Shown piece by piece: positions 18,519 to 27,058 of a DNA stretch of 64,000 nucleotides. The stretch lies in assembly GCF_021556395.1 (NCBI RefSeq), contig NZ_JAKGCS010000006.1, positions 62,001-126,000 on the forward strand, written 5' to 3'. Position numbers and translations under genes: made by a program. This stretch comes from Acuticoccus kalidii. GTDB lineage: Bacteria; Pseudomonadota; Alphaproteobacteria; Rhizobiales; Amorphaceae. Under the pieces are notes generated by a model. That model was not told the DNA's origin and made no database searches. It saw only the letters and a list, made by a program, of their open reading frames with translations. Every line of letters starts with the position of its first letter. The first letter of the stretch is position 1.

Positions 18519-18743
18519 CTACCAACCTTGCATCATGCGTTTGGTGGGAGCGTCCCAAGGGGCGCGCTCGCTCTCATATCGCGCCTCGTCCGGGGTGACG
18601 CCGATATCTTTCAGGAGCCTGTCGTCGAGCATGGCCAATGCGCGACGCTCGCTCCAAAGGTTGAGCCAAAGGCGGGCCATCAGCGCCGCTTTGCGCGATC
18701 CCCACCCCACGGGCCACGTGGCCCGAGCCAAAATCTCGTCCAT
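18519..18743 (-). CDS. DUF1127 small protein
   Basis: 74-residue Arg-rich protein of the DUF1127 family. The diagnostic C-terminal half reads WSERRALAMLDDRLLKDIGVTPDEARYESERAPWD. In several alphaproteobacteria DUF1127 proteins affect small-RNA or phosphate/carbon regulation; a specific role here is not shown. The ATG follows a near-perfect ribosome site (AAGGAGGCGACTC), which fixes the start although the frame runs on upstream into the divergent LysR promoter region. Confidence 0.85.
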   Translation of the reverse strand: MDEILARATWPVGWGSRKAALMARLWLNLWSERRALAMLDDRLLKDIGVTPDEARYESERAPWDAPTKRMMQGW

Positions 18744-18813
18744 GAGTCGCCTCCTTGGGCTTACTGTGCGATTGATGTGCTGCGATATCGGCGATAAGTG
18801 AAACGAAACGTTC

Positions 18814-18828
18814 TGATCATATTGATCA
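18814..18828. promoter_or_regulatory. Candidate LysR operator: TGATCA-TAT-TGATCA
   Basis: Two identical palindromic hexamers TGATCA separated by TAT, 12 bases upstream of the LysR GTG start and in the DUF1127/lysR divergent region. A third partial copy (TTGATC) directly precedes the GTG. LysR-type regulators often bind dyad sites next to their own gene. The assignment is by position and symmetry only. Confidence 0.4.
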
Positions 18829-18840
18829 CGGAGATTGATC

Positions 18841-19731
18841 GTGGCCCGTTCGCTCGATCTGGCAGCTCTTCGCAGCTTTGTGGCGATCGTCGACGCCGGT
18901 GGCGTCACGCGCGCGGCCGCACGGCTGAACCTCACGCAGTCCGCCGTGTCCATGCAGCTCAAGCGGTTGGAGGAGTCGCTCGGCCAGTCCCTCCTGGAGC
19001 GTTCGCGCAAGGGGATGACGCCGACGTCCAACGGCGAGCTGCTGCTCTCCTATGCGCGGCGCATGCTTGATCTCAATGACGAAGTGTGGGCGCGCCTCAC
19101 CGACAAATCCTTCGAGGGCGAGCTCGTCCTCGGGGCGCCGCACGATGTCGTCTATCCGCACGTTCCGGAGGTGCTTCGACATTTCGCGCGCGCCTATCCG
19201 CGCGTTCAGGTCTCGCTGCAATCGTCCTACACGCATCAATTGAAGGACGCCTTGGCGCGCGGCGAGGTCGACGTGATCCTGACGACCGAGGCCCATCCCG
19301 ACCGGGGCGCCGAGGTGCTGCAGATCAGCCCGTTGATCTGGGTGGGTGCGCCGGGCGGCAACGCATGGCGCCAGCGTCCGCTGCCGCTCGCCTTCGAAGG
19401 GCGCTGCATTTTCCGCTCGGCGGTGCAGCGCGCTCTGGACGATGCGGGAATCCCCTGGGTGATGGCGGTCGATTCGGTGTCGATTCGCACCGTCGAGGCG
19501 AGCGTCGCGGCGGATTTTGCCGTTCATGCCGGGATCGAGTATACGCTTCCCCCGCAGCTCGAAGCGATCGACCATGGCGGCGCGCTGCCGACCCTTCCGG
19601 CGACGCAGATCGCGCTTTACGTCAACCGCGGTGCGAATGCGGACCTTGCCGAAAAGCTCGCCGATGTCGTTCGTGAAAAGTGGGCCGCTTCGGACGCCGG
19701 CTCTGAAATGCGCCAGTTCGCCGCCGAATGA
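18841..19731 (+). CDS. LysR-family transcriptional regulator
   Basis: 296-residue LysR-type regulator. The N-terminal winged helix-turn-helix is typical: LRSFVAIVDAGGVTRAAARLNLTQSAVSMQLKRLEESLGQSLLER (about 8-52). An effector-binding domain of the periplasmic-binding-protein fold follows (from about residue 90, GELVLGAPHDVVYPHVPEVLRHFARAYPRV). I choose GTG at 18841, because GGAG lies 7 bases upstream. It is divergent from DUF1127, the most likely neighbour target, and is followed by a terminator. The effector is unknown. Confidence 0.92.
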   Translation: MARSLDLAALRSFVAIVDAGGVTRAAARLNLTQSAVSMQLKRLEESLGQSLLERSRKGMTPTSNGELLLSYARRMLDLNDEVWARLTDKSFEGELVLGAPHDVVYPHVPEVLRHFARAYPRVQVSLQSSYTHQLKDALARGEVDVILTTEAHPDRGAEVLQISPLIWVGAPGGNAWRQRPLPLAFEGRCIFRSAVQRALDDAGIPWVMAVDSVSIRTVEASVAADFAVHAGIEYTLPPQLEAIDHGGALPTLPATQIALYVNRGANADLAEKLADVVREKWAASDAGSEMRQFAAE

Positions 19732-19796
19732 GTTCAAGCCCCAGGCAAGTTCGTCGGTCTAACCAGAGGACAGCTTCGCGTCAGTTCCGGTCGCTT

Positions 19797-19832
19797 TTCG
19801 CCCGCGCCCTCTTGCGGGGACGGGCGAATTTT
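19797..19832 (+). terminator. Rho-independent terminator after the LysR gene
   Basis: Inverted repeat TTCGCCCG / CGGGCGAA (19797-19804 and 19821-19828), with a CCC/GGG pairing possible inside the 16-base loop, followed by TTTT. It lies 66 bases after the LysR stop codon. The remaining bases to 20047 hold no gene that I can see and probably contain the promoter of the IalB gene. Confidence 0.75.
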
Positions 19833-20047
19833 GGCCGCATCTGAATTACGATCGAGGCCGACAATGCGTCGCGCCTCATTCACCCCTCCTTCAAGTCGTT
19901 CGGGTTAGGGTGGCGTCTGTGCCCTCCTGGACACGGTCAAGAACCTTCTGTTCATGGCCAACCGTTAAGGGGGACAGGACTTGACCCTGGTGCGCGACAC
20001 CTGAAATGGAGAACGCGTGCCTCGACGGACTTAGGACAAGAACAGAC

Positions 20048-20548
20048 ATGCGGTCATTCGCAGCCCTCATACTCATCTTCATGTTGCCCTTCTCCGCCGC
20101 CGCGCAGGGCGCTCCGACACTCATGGAGCAGTTCGGAGACTGGGAGGCCTACCGCTACGATGCGAATGGGCAGACCACCTGCTACATCCTGTCGAAGCCG
20201 AAGACGCTGTCGCCGTCCAATCGCAATCATGGCGACGTCTTCTTCTTCCTCACGACGCGGCCCGCGGAAAACGTCACGAACGAAGTCAGCATTCTGGTGG
20301 GCTACCCCTTCGAGCCCGACTCCACCGTGATCGTCGACGTCGACGGACAGGAATTCAGCCTGTTCACGAAGGATGACGGCGCGTGGGTGGAGTCCACGGC
20401 GGAAGAGCAGCAGCTCGTCGCCGCGATGCGCGCTGGCCGTGCGATGTCGGTGCGCGGCACGTCGGCCCGTGGTACGAATACGAGCTACAGCTTCTCCCTG
20501 TCCGGGGTGACGGCCGGCTCGAACCGTATCTCCAACGGCTGCGATTGA
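20048..20548 (+). CDS. Invasion-associated locus B (IalB)-family protein
   Basis: Periplasmic protein of 166 residues. A signal peptide (MRSFAALILIFMLPFSAAA, cut near AQG/AP) is followed by an IalB domain with FGDWEAYRYDANGQTTCYILSKPKTLSP and FFFLTTRPAENVTNEVSILVGYPFEP. The final NGC is the usual second cysteine, so a disulfide is expected. IalB was named in Bartonella, but the family is widespread in free-living alphaproteobacteria and its molecular role is unknown. It lies 3 bases upstream of rlmN, so the two are likely one transcript. Confidence 0.85.
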   Translation: MRSFAALILIFMLPFSAAAQGAPTLMEQFGDWEAYRYDANGQTTCYILSKPKTLSPSNRNHGDVFFFLTTRPAENVTNEVSILVGYPFEPDSTVIVDVDGQEFSLFTKDDGAWVESTAEEQQLVAAMRAGRAMSVRGTSARGTNTSYSFSLSGVTAGSNRISNGCD

Positions 20549-20551
20549 TCC

Positions 20552-21766
20552 ATGGCCAATCTCGCTCTCCTGCGTCGGCGCTCCCGCGAGGCGATCACGC
20601 CCGAGGTGCGCGTCGCGCCCGACCGGGCGGAGGGCGAGACACAGCTCCTCGGCGCCTCGCGTGAGGAGCTCGCCGCGTGCCTTGCCGCCGCCGGCGTACC
20701 GGACGCGCAGATCAAGATGCGCGTCGCCCAGCTCTGGCACTGGCTCTATATCCGCGGCGTCGACGATTATGGCGCGATGGCCAATGTCGCCGCCCCGGTG
20801 CGCGCCGCGCTCGCGGATCGCTTTCCGATCGGCTCCGCCGAAATGGTCGACGAGCAGATCTCGACCGACGGCACGCGCAAATGGCTGTTGCGCTTTCCCG
20901 CGCGCGGCCCCGGCGCCCCGGTCGAGGTCGAGACGGTCTATATTCCCGAAGAAAATCGCGGCACGCTGTGCGTGTCGAGCCAGGTGGGCTGCACGCTCAA
21001 TTGCACCTTCTGCCACACCGGCACGCAGCGCCTCGTGCGCAATCTGACCGCGCACGAGATCGTCGAGCAGGTCGTTTTCGCGCGCCGCCGCCTCGGCGAT
21101 TTCGCAGGCGGGCCCGGCGCGTCCGGCGGACCGGCGACGGGGCGGATGGTCTCCAACATCGTCCTGATGGGCATGGGCGAGCCGCTCTATAATTTCGACC
21201 ACGTCAAAGCCGCGATGGCGGTCGCCTCGGACGGAGACGGGCTGTCTTTGTCGAAGCGGCGGATCACATTGTCGACATCGGGCGTCGTGCCGATGATCGA
21301 GCGGGTGGGGCGCGAGATGGGCGTAATGCTCGCGATTTCGCTCCATGCCGTGCGGGACGAGGTGCGCGACGTCCTCGTTCCCCTCAACAAAAAATACCCG
21401 ATCGCCGAGCTGATGGACGCCTGCCGCGCCTATCCGGGCCTGTCCAATGCGCGCCGTATCACGTTCGAGTACGTGATGCTGAAGGGCGTCAATGACAGCC
21501 TCGCCGATGCGCGGGCGCTGGTGGAGCTCATCCGCGGCATACCGGCCAAGATCAACCTCATCCCGTTCAATTCCTGGCCTGGCTCTCCATATGAGTGTTC
21601 AGACTGGGAAACGATCGAGGACTTTGCAGACATCGTGAACCGTGCCGGTTACGCGTCCCCCGTCCGCACCCCCCGTGGGCAGGACATTCTCGCCGCCTGC
21701 GGCCAGCTTCGCTCGGAAAGCAAGAAGCTCTCCGCGCGGGAGCGTCGGGCCGCCGAGCCGGCCTGA
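20552..21766 (+). CDS. rlmN: 23S rRNA (adenine-2503-C2)/tRNA (adenine-37-C2) methyltransferase RlmN
   Basis: Radical-SAM enzyme that methylates A2503 of 23S rRNA and A37 of some tRNAs. 404 residues. The radical-SAM cysteines are C147, C151 and C154 (CTLNCTFC). Other family blocks are [66 protein letters not shown] and the C-terminal [14 protein letters not shown] with the mono-methylated cysteine. It begins 3 bases after the IalB stop codon, and a small membrane protein gene starts 8 bases after it. Confidence 0.96.
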   Translation: MANLALLRRRSREAITPEVRVAPDRAEGETQLLGASREELAACLAAAGVPDAQIKMRVAQLWHWLYIRGVDDYGAMANVAAPVRAALADRFPIGSAEMVDEQISTDGTRKWLLRFPARGPGAPVEVETVYIPEENRGTLCVSSQVGCTLNCTFCHTGTQRLVRNLTAHEIVEQVVFARRRLGDFAGGPGASGGPATGRMVSNIVLMGMGEPLYNFDHVKAAMAVASDGDGLSLSKRRITLSTSGVVPMIERVGREMGVMLAISLHAVRDEVRDVLVPLNKKYPIAELMDACRAYPGLSNARRITFEYVMLKGVNDSLADARALVELIRGIPAKINLIPFNSWPGSPYECSDWETIEDFADIVNRAGYASPVRTPRGQDILAACGQLRSESKKLSARERRAAEPA

Positions 21767-21774
21767 GGTCCGGC

Positions 21775-22245
21775 ATGTACGCGATTTGGGCCCTCACGGC
21801 GCAGGCGATCATGGTGATGATCGCCTACACCACGGCCGCCCTCGCCGCCGGCACCTTCGCGACCTTCGCGATCACCCGCGTGACATTCGCGCAGTTGCAG
21901 GCGAGCTGGCCGGCGTTTGTCGAGACCGTCATCCTCATCACGTCGACGAGCATCACCGCCTTCGCCGCCGCCTTCTGGCCGGCTGCGATCGCCGTTGCCA
22001 TCACCGAGGGGCTGAAGCTGCGCGGCATCGCGGTCTATCTGGCGGCGGGCGGTCTCGTCGGCCTCGTTCAGGCGTTGCCATTGCGGGCGGCCTTCAATGG
22101 CGACGCGTTTCCGCCGATTACCCATGAGGCGGTGATCCTGTGCGTCGCGTGCGGCGCGGTGGGCGGGCTCACATATTGGGCGATCGCCGGGCGAACTGCG
22201 GGGCGCTGGCTCGAACTGCCTTGGTTCGCCGAGTATCCGCGCTGA
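21775..22245 (+). CDS. Conserved membrane protein of unknown function
   Basis: 156-residue very hydrophobic protein with four probable membrane helices (about residues 4-28, 40-70, 78-95 and 118-140). The LPLRAAFNGDAFPPITHE loop and the C-terminal WLELPWFAEYP are likely soluble. Similar small proteins are often found directly after rlmN in Hyphomicrobiales. I do not recognise a functional family. The ATG has GAGG at 6-bp spacing, and the 8-base gap to rlmN indicates one operon. Confidence 0.7.
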   Translation: MYAIWALTAQAIMVMIAYTTAALAAGTFATFAITRVTFAQLQASWPAFVETVILITSTSITAFAAAFWPAAIAVAITEGLKLRGIAVYLAAGGLVGLVQALPLRAAFNGDAFPPITHEAVILCVACGAVGGLTYWAIAGRTAGRWLELPWFAEYPR

Positions 22246-22403
22246 TCGGACCGCTCGGCCTGCCGGCCTTTCCCGCGTCCTGAACCGGAAACCCGATCGC
22301 GAGCGCGCTCCGGCGGGTCTCAGAGTCTCACATTGATGTGTCCGAGCGTGCGTCTCGCGCGCGCTGCCCGGCCGGCGGCGCTGGTTCGCCGCGCCGTGTC
22401 GCC

Positions 22404-23162
22404 TTACCGCCCCTGCGGGTCGTAAAGGCCTCGGCCGGCGCTCCGTGCCTCGTCGGCGAGCGAAGCGAAGGCGTCGGGCGCGTCGGCGGCGGGGCGGGCC
22501 CAGCCCTGTTCGACGAGCCAGCGGGACAGGTCGACCCCGGCCACCGTGCAATTGGCGATGCTGGGGCCGTCGGCGGCGGCCGGCGCGTCTGCTGCGGTTT
22601 CGGCGCCCGCATCGAGGTCGAGGCAATCGACCGCGCGGCGCTGCACGAGGCGGCGGAGCGCCGTGCGGGCGCGCATCCCGCACGGCCATTCGCGGCCGTC
22701 GGCGGTGGTGCATTTGTCGTCCGCGGCCGGCGCGTCGACATGCGCGAGCTCGATCATATGGGTGCGGGCGTTGATGAGGCCGGCGCTCTCGATGATGACC
22801 AGGCGATAGCGGGTCGGATCGGGCGCACGTTCCGGCTCGGCCTCGACCACGACCGGCGATTCGGTGCGGGTGAGGGGGCCTTCGGGCGGGAGGCTGATGA
22901 TGCCGGACTTGTTCAGATAGCGAACGCCGTCCTGGCGCTCGGTCGTGCCGGCCGGGTCGGCGCGTGCGGCCTCGATGGCGGCCTCGCGTTCCCGCGCACG
23001 CTGGCGCGCGCGTTCGGCGACGGCAGGCGCGTCGGCCGAGGCGGTCGCGATCTCGTTGCGGGCGGGCATCTCGGTCAGCGCACGCCAGCCGATGAAGCCG
23101 AAGAGCCCGAACAGCCCGAGGGCGCCGAGAAAGAAAATGGATGCGATGAGGCTGCGGATCAT
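22404..23162 (-). CDS. Membrane-anchored thermonuclease (SNase)-like protein
   Basis: 252-residue protein with one N-terminal membrane helix (IASIFFLGALGLFGLFGFIGW), an Ala/Arg/Glu-rich coiled-coil-like stretch (about 50-75), and a C-terminal domain resembling staphylococcal nuclease. The domain has THMIELAHVDAPAADDKC, ADGREWPCGMRARTALRRLV, VDCLDLDA and VDLSRWLVEQGWARPAADAPDAFASLADEARSAGRGLYD. The positions expected to hold the catalytic Arg and Glu of SNase appear as Glu and Ala, so enzymatic activity is doubtful. Cysteine pairs suggest periplasmic disulfides. The upstream ribosome site is weak. Confidence 0.65.
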   Translation of the reverse strand: MIRSLIASIFFLGALGLFGLFGFIGWRALTEMPARNEIATASADAPAVAERARQRAREREAAIEAARADPAGTTERQDGVRYLNKSGIISLPPEGPLTRTESPVVVEAEPERAPDPTRYRLVIIESAGLINARTHMIELAHVDAPAADDKCTTADGREWPCGMRARTALRRLVQRRAVDCLDLDAGAETAADAPAAADGPSIANCTVAGVDLSRWLVEQGWARPAADAPDAFASLADEARSAGRGLYDPQGR

Positions 23163-23241
23163 TGTGCGCAACAAAGCGCCCGTGCGGCGCGGTGGCCGAC
23201 GGTTGAGGTCACGCTAGAGAGGTGCCCGCATTTCCGCCGGA

Positions 23242-23279
23242 CCGCCGCCACACCGAGGGATCGGTGGGCGTAGCGGCGG
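23242..23279 (-). terminator. Possible hairpin terminator downstream of rplS
   Basis: On the minus strand, CCGCCG...CACCGA-TCCC-TCGGTG...CGGCGG can form an interrupted stem 22 bases past the rplS stop codon. There is no T tract, so rho-independent termination is uncertain. Confidence 0.3.
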
Positions 23280-23300
23280 ATCATCGTCAGGCTGGCAGGA

Positions 23301-23684
23301 TCAGGCGTTCGCCGCGGCCGGGCGCTTTTCCTTGCGCTCGGTGATGCGGGCAGCCTTACCGGTACGGCCACGCAGATAATAAAGCTTCGCGCGGCGAACC
23401 TTACCGCGGCGCACCACCTCGACCGACTCCAGCATGGGGGAGAAGATCGGGAAGACGCGCTCGACGCCCTCGCCATAGGAGAGCTTGCGCACGGTGAAGT
23501 TCTCGTTGAGGCCGGCGCCCGAGCGCGCGATGCACACGCCCTCATAGGCCTGCACGCGGGTGCGGGTGCCTTCGGTCACGCGTACGTTCACGCGGACCGT
23601 GTCACCGGGCTGAAAAGCAGGCAGCTTACGCTTTTCTTCGATCGCCGCCATCTGCTCGCGGTTGAGCTCGTCGATGATGTTCAT
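23301..23684 (-). CDS. rplS: 50S ribosomal protein L19
   Basis: Large-subunit ribosomal protein, 127 residues. Family blocks: [99 protein letters not shown]. The C-terminus has a short Ala/Lys/Arg extension ([13 protein letters not shown]). In most bacteria rplS follows trmD; here the upstream neighbour is the PaaK-like ligase, so the rpsP-rimM-trmD-rplS order is broken or lies elsewhere. The 150-base gap upstream probably carries its own promoter and leader. Confidence 0.96.
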   Translation of the reverse strand: MNIIDELNREQMAAIEEKRKLPAFQPGDTVRVNVRVTEGTRTRVQAYEGVCIARSGAGLNENFTVRKLSYGEGVERVFPIFSPMLESVEVVRRGKVRRAKLYYLRGRTGKAARITERKEKRPAAANA

Positions 23685-23836
23685 GTCGTTGGATCCCGTC
23701 ACGCCGCCGCGGCGGCGCGTTGCGTCTTGATCGCATCTGAAATGCCAGGCCGCTTTGAATAGTGTGTCTCATCCCCTTTGTCGAGGGTGGCGAGACAGGA
23801 TTCCGGGCTGAGCCGTTATGCGCCGATCCGCATGGC

Positions 23837-25057
23837 TCATCCCTCGACCGGCCGTTCGTCCACGATAACCTTTCCGTCATTGGGAAGCGAGCCGGAATCG
23901 GCGAGCGCGATCGTGCCGGAAAGCTGGGTGACGGCCTTGAGCGTCGCCTCGATCTGGGCGGGGTCGACGGCGCCTTCCACCATCAGGGTCATCGCGTCGG
24001 TGTGGCCGGCGCGGGTGACGACGAGGCGGGCGCGGCGGATCTCGGGATGGCGTTTGACGATCTCGGCGATCTGGGCGGGGTCGACGAACATGCCCTTCAC
24101 TTTGGTCCGCTGGTCGGCCCGGCCCATCCAGCCGCGGATGCGCAGATTGGTTCGGCCGCACGGGCTCGGGCCGGGAAGGTGGGCCGAAAGATCGCCGGTC
24201 GCGAACCGGAAGAGCGGAGCCGTCGGCGAGAAGCGGGTGACGACGATTTCGCCGACCTCGCCTTCGGCGACCGGATCCCCGGTCCCCGGGCGGACGATCT
24301 CGAGAATGAGACCCTCATTGAGGATCAACCCCTCCCGCGCGGCGCTCTCATAGGCGACGACGCCGAGATCGGCCGTCGCAAAGCATTGCGAGACGCGGAC
24401 GCCGCGCGCCTCGATCCGGGCGCGCAGGTCCGGCGGCAAGGCGGCGCCCGAGACGAGCGCTGTCGTGAGGCACGAGAGGTCGGCGCCCACCTCCTCCGCG
24501 CGATCGAGCAGGATGTTGAGGTGGTCGGGCACGCCGCAATAGGCGGCGGGACGAAGCGCGGCGAGGAGCGGGACGGCCTCGGCCGCGTTGCCCGGCCCCA
24601 TCGCGAACACCGTCGCCCCGAGCGCCGCGAGCCCGCTTTCGAGGATGAACGCGCCAGGCGTCAGATGGTAGCCGAAAGCGTTGACGGCGAGCATTCCGGG
24701 CCGAAACCCCGCCGCGAAGAGCGCACGGGCGGCGTTCCACGGGTCCGCCTCGCGCCCCTGCGGCACGAACACCGGACCGGGAGAGACGAAGATGCGGGCA
24801 AGCTCCGCCGGCGGCACGGTGACATGGTCGAGATAGGCGGGCGGGCCCTCGCCCATGAATGCGCTCTTGCGGGTGACGGGCAGGCGGGCCAGCGCCTCGC
24901 GGGAGGTGATCGTGGCCGGGTCGACACCCTCGAGGCGGCGGGCCCAGCCGGGTGCCTTCGAAATCGCCTCGGCGAGCGCGCCGGGGAGCGCGGCGAACAG
25001 CGCGGCCTCGCGCTCGGCGGCCGGGCGCGTTTCCTCGGCATCGAACGTCTCGGTCAT
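23837..25057 (-). CDS. PaaK-like AMP-binding protein (phenylacetate-CoA ligase family) of the liv locus
   Basis: Adenylate-forming enzyme family member, 406 residues, annotated in relatives as phenylacetate-CoA ligase. The C-terminal half is well conserved: CFATADLGVVAYESA, GEVGEIVVTRF, LFRFATGDLSA, PCGRTNLRIRGWMGRADQRTKVKGMFVDPAQI. In contrast, the P-loop SSGTTGKP of true PaaK is replaced by SPGPVFVPQG at the expected place (after LARIF). Such proteins are often linked to branched-chain-type ABC transporters, suggesting activation of an imported aromatic or branched acid; the substrate is unknown. The start follows a GGGGGGAAACC site. An AT-rich divergent promoter region separates it from the cytochrome gene. 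Confidence 0.8.
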   Translation of the reverse strand: MTETFDAEETRPAAEREAALFAALPGALAEAISKAPGWARRLEGVDPATITSREALARLPVTRKSAFMGEGPPAYLDHVTVPPAELARIFVSPGPVFVPQGREADPWNAARALFAAGFRPGMLAVNAFGYHLTPGAFILESGLAALGATVFAMGPGNAAEAVPLLAALRPAAYCGVPDHLNILLDRAEEVGADLSCLTTALVSGAALPPDLRARIEARGVRVSQCFATADLGVVAYESAAREGLILNEGLILEIVRPGTGDPVAEGEVGEIVVTRFSPTAPLFRFATGDLSAHLPGPSPCGRTNLRIRGWMGRADQRTKVKGMFVDPAQIAEIVKRHPEIRRARLVVTRAGHTDAMTLMVEGAVDPAQIEATLKAVTQLSGTIALADSGSLPNDGKVIVDERPVEG

Positions 25058-25242
25058 CGGTTTCCCCCCAAGCCCGAATGCCGTCCGAGCTTTGCGAAAA
25101 CCGGGCAGGGCGGCAAGAGAAGAGAGGCGCACGGCGACGCTGAATTCTTTTTACTTTGTAGCCATTTTAATTTAGTTGCGCGACAAGTCGACGCATGGTT
25201 AGAGATCGTCGTCCGAATGGGCCAAAGCGCATGGTGAGGGCG

Positions 25243-26082
25243 ATGACGCGTCTTTTGATTGTGCTGTTTGGGTTGGTTTCGAGCGCGGCGATGGCGGACG
25301 AGGCGCTGGTCGCGCGGGGCGATTATCTCGTCAATACGGTGATGGCCTGTGGCAACTGCCACACGCCGGTCGGACCCACGGGGCCGATGATGGACCGGGC
25401 GCTGTCCGGCGGCCTTCGCTTCGACATGCCGGCCTTCGACGTCTATGCCGCCAACATCACCCCGGCCGAGAAGACCGGGATCGGAAGCTGGTCCGACGAG
25501 GAGATCGCGACGGCGATCGTCGACGGGATCCGCCCCAACGGGATCAAGCTCGCGGCGGTGATGCCGACGGCCTTCTACAAGGTGCTCTCCGAGCGCGATC
25601 TCGACGCGATCGTCGCCTATCTGCGATCGGTCCCCGCGGTCGAGAACGAGGTGCCGATGCCGCACTACAAGATGGCGCTCGACGAGCCAGCCTTTCCGGG
25701 CGCGGAAACGCCGATCGACGAGGCGGCGCGGGCCGGGGATCTCGTCAAGGAAGGCTTCTATCTCGCGACGATCGCTCATTGCATGGAGTGCCACACCGGC
25801 TGGACCGACGGGCACCCCGATCCGGTCAACCGCATGGGCGCAGGCGGGCTCGAGTTGCCCGGCCCGTGGGGGCTGTCGGTGGCGCGCAACATCACGCCGC
25901 ATCCGACGCGCGGTATCGGCGCGTGGAGCGACGAGGAGATCGTCACCGCGATCCGCACCGGGACGCGGCCTGACGGCACCAAGCTGAAGCCGCCGATGGC
26001 GTTCCCTTATTATGCGCATATCGAAGACGCCGATCTCGCCGCCATCGTCGCATGGCTGCGGACGATCCCGCCCCTCGAATAG
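25243..26082 (+). CDS. Diheme c-type cytochrome
   Basis: Periplasmic electron carrier of about 279 residues with a signal peptide (LLIVLFGLVSSAAMA). Two cytochrome c domains follow, each with a heme motif (CGNCH and CMECH) and matching distal segments (NITPAEKTGIGSWSDEEIATAI...PNGIKL and NITPHPTRGIGAWSDEEIVTAI...PDGTKL). The two halves are clear duplicates. This architecture is shared with the cytochrome subunits of membrane dehydrogenases, but no dehydrogenase gene is adjacent. An ATG 12 bases upstream (25231) is an alternative start. The gene converges on livF with a 48-base gap and shares an AT-rich upstream region with the ligase gene. Confidence 0.88.
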   Translation: MTRLLIVLFGLVSSAAMADEALVARGDYLVNTVMACGNCHTPVGPTGPMMDRALSGGLRFDMPAFDVYAANITPAEKTGIGSWSDEEIATAIVDGIRPNGIKLAAVMPTAFYKVLSERDLDAIVAYLRSVPAVENEVPMPHYKMALDEPAFPGAETPIDEAARAGDLVKEGFYLATIAHCMECHTGWTDGHPDPVNRMGAGGLELPGPWGLSVARNITPHPTRGIGAWSDEEIVTAIRTGTRPDGTKLKPPMAFPYYAHIEDADLAAIVAWLRTIPPLE

Positions 26083-26130
26083 AGGCGGGGCCGTCGGCGG
26101 CCGGCGTTCTCGAGCGGGCCGCCCATCGCG

Positions 26131-26958
26131 TCAGGTCAGCCAGCGCTTGCGGCGCTTATAATGTTTGACGTTGCGGAAGGATTTCCGCCCCTCGCCGGCG
26201 ACGCCGAGATAGAACTCCTTCACGTCCTCGTTCTGGCGGAGTTGCTCGGCGACCCCGTCCATCACGACGCGGCCGGATTCCAGGATATAGCCGTAGGTCG
26301 CATAGCGCAGCGCGACGTTGGTGTTCTGCTCGGCGAGGAGGAAGGAGACGCCCTCCTGCGCGTTGATCTCGTGCACGATCTCGAAGATCTGCTCGACGAG
26401 TTGCGGGGCGAGGCCCATCGACGGCTCGTCGAGGAGGATCATCTTCGGCCGGCTCATGAGGGCGCGGCCGATGGCGCACATCTGCTGCTCGCCGCCTGAG
26501 GTGTATCCGGCCTGGCTGGAGCGCCGCTCCCGCAGGCGGGGAAAATAGGCGTACACCTTATCGAGGTCGGCCTTGATGGCGCTCCAACCGTCGCCCCTTG
26601 TATAGGCGCCGGTGAGAAGGTTCTCCTCGATCGTCAGGTGGCCGAAACAGTGCCGCCCCTCCATCACCTGAATGCAGCCTCGGGTGACGAGGGCGTTGGG
26701 GCTCATTGCCTGAATCGCCTCTCCCTCGAAGAGGATGGCTCCTTTCGTCACGTCTCCCCGCTCGGCGCGAAGGAGGTTGGAGATCGCCTTCAAGGTGGTC
26801 GTCTTCCCGGCGCCGTTGGCGCCGAGCAATGCGACGATGCCGCCGCGCGGCACGGTGAGCGACACGCCCTTGAGGACGAGGATGACGTGATCGTAGATCA
26901 CCTCGATGTTCGCGACGTCGAGGATCGTGTCGCGGCCGGTGGTGGCGGCCTCCGTCAT
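26131..26958 (-). CDS. livF: Branched-chain-type ABC transporter ATP-binding protein LivF
   Basis: Cytosolic ATPase of a HAAT-family uptake system, 275 residues. Walker A GANGAGKTT (46-54), signature TSGGEQQ (153-159), Walker B MILLDEPSMGLAP (173-185). The LivF type is shown by VMEGRHCFGHLTIEENLLTGAY and LLAEQNTNVALRYATYGYILESGRVVMDG. The C-terminal basic tail (SFRNVKHYKRRKRWLT) is characteristic of the copies that accompany PaaK-like ligases. It is last in the minus-strand order livH, VOC, azlCD, livM, livK, livF. The ribosome site before the chosen ATG is weak. Confidence 0.93.
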   Translation of the reverse strand: MTEAATTGRDTILDVANIEVIYDHVILVLKGVSLTVPRGGIVALLGANGAGKTTTLKAISNLLRAERGDVTKGAILFEGEAIQAMSPNALVTRGCIQVMEGRHCFGHLTIEENLLTGAYTRGDGWSAIKADLDKVYAYFPRLRERRSSQAGYTSGGEQQMCAIGRALMSRPKMILLDEPSMGLAPQLVEQIFEIVHEINAQEGVSFLLAEQNTNVALRYATYGYILESGRVVMDGVAEQLRQNEDVKEFYLGVAGEGRKSFRNVKHYKRRKRWLT

Positions 26959-27058
26959 GCCGGCCGCCGGGATCGGGGAGCGCGGCGCGGAGGCCGGCAG
27001 TTGGAAACGCGGCGCGGGCGCCGGCAGGGAGAAACGGGGCGCGGACGCCCCGTTCGGA

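Noticed and set aside
19915-20005. Possible small gene or riboswitch upstream of the IalB gene
   Set aside because: No stable conserved structure or frame with a ribosome site is visible apart from the LysR terminator earlier in the gap.
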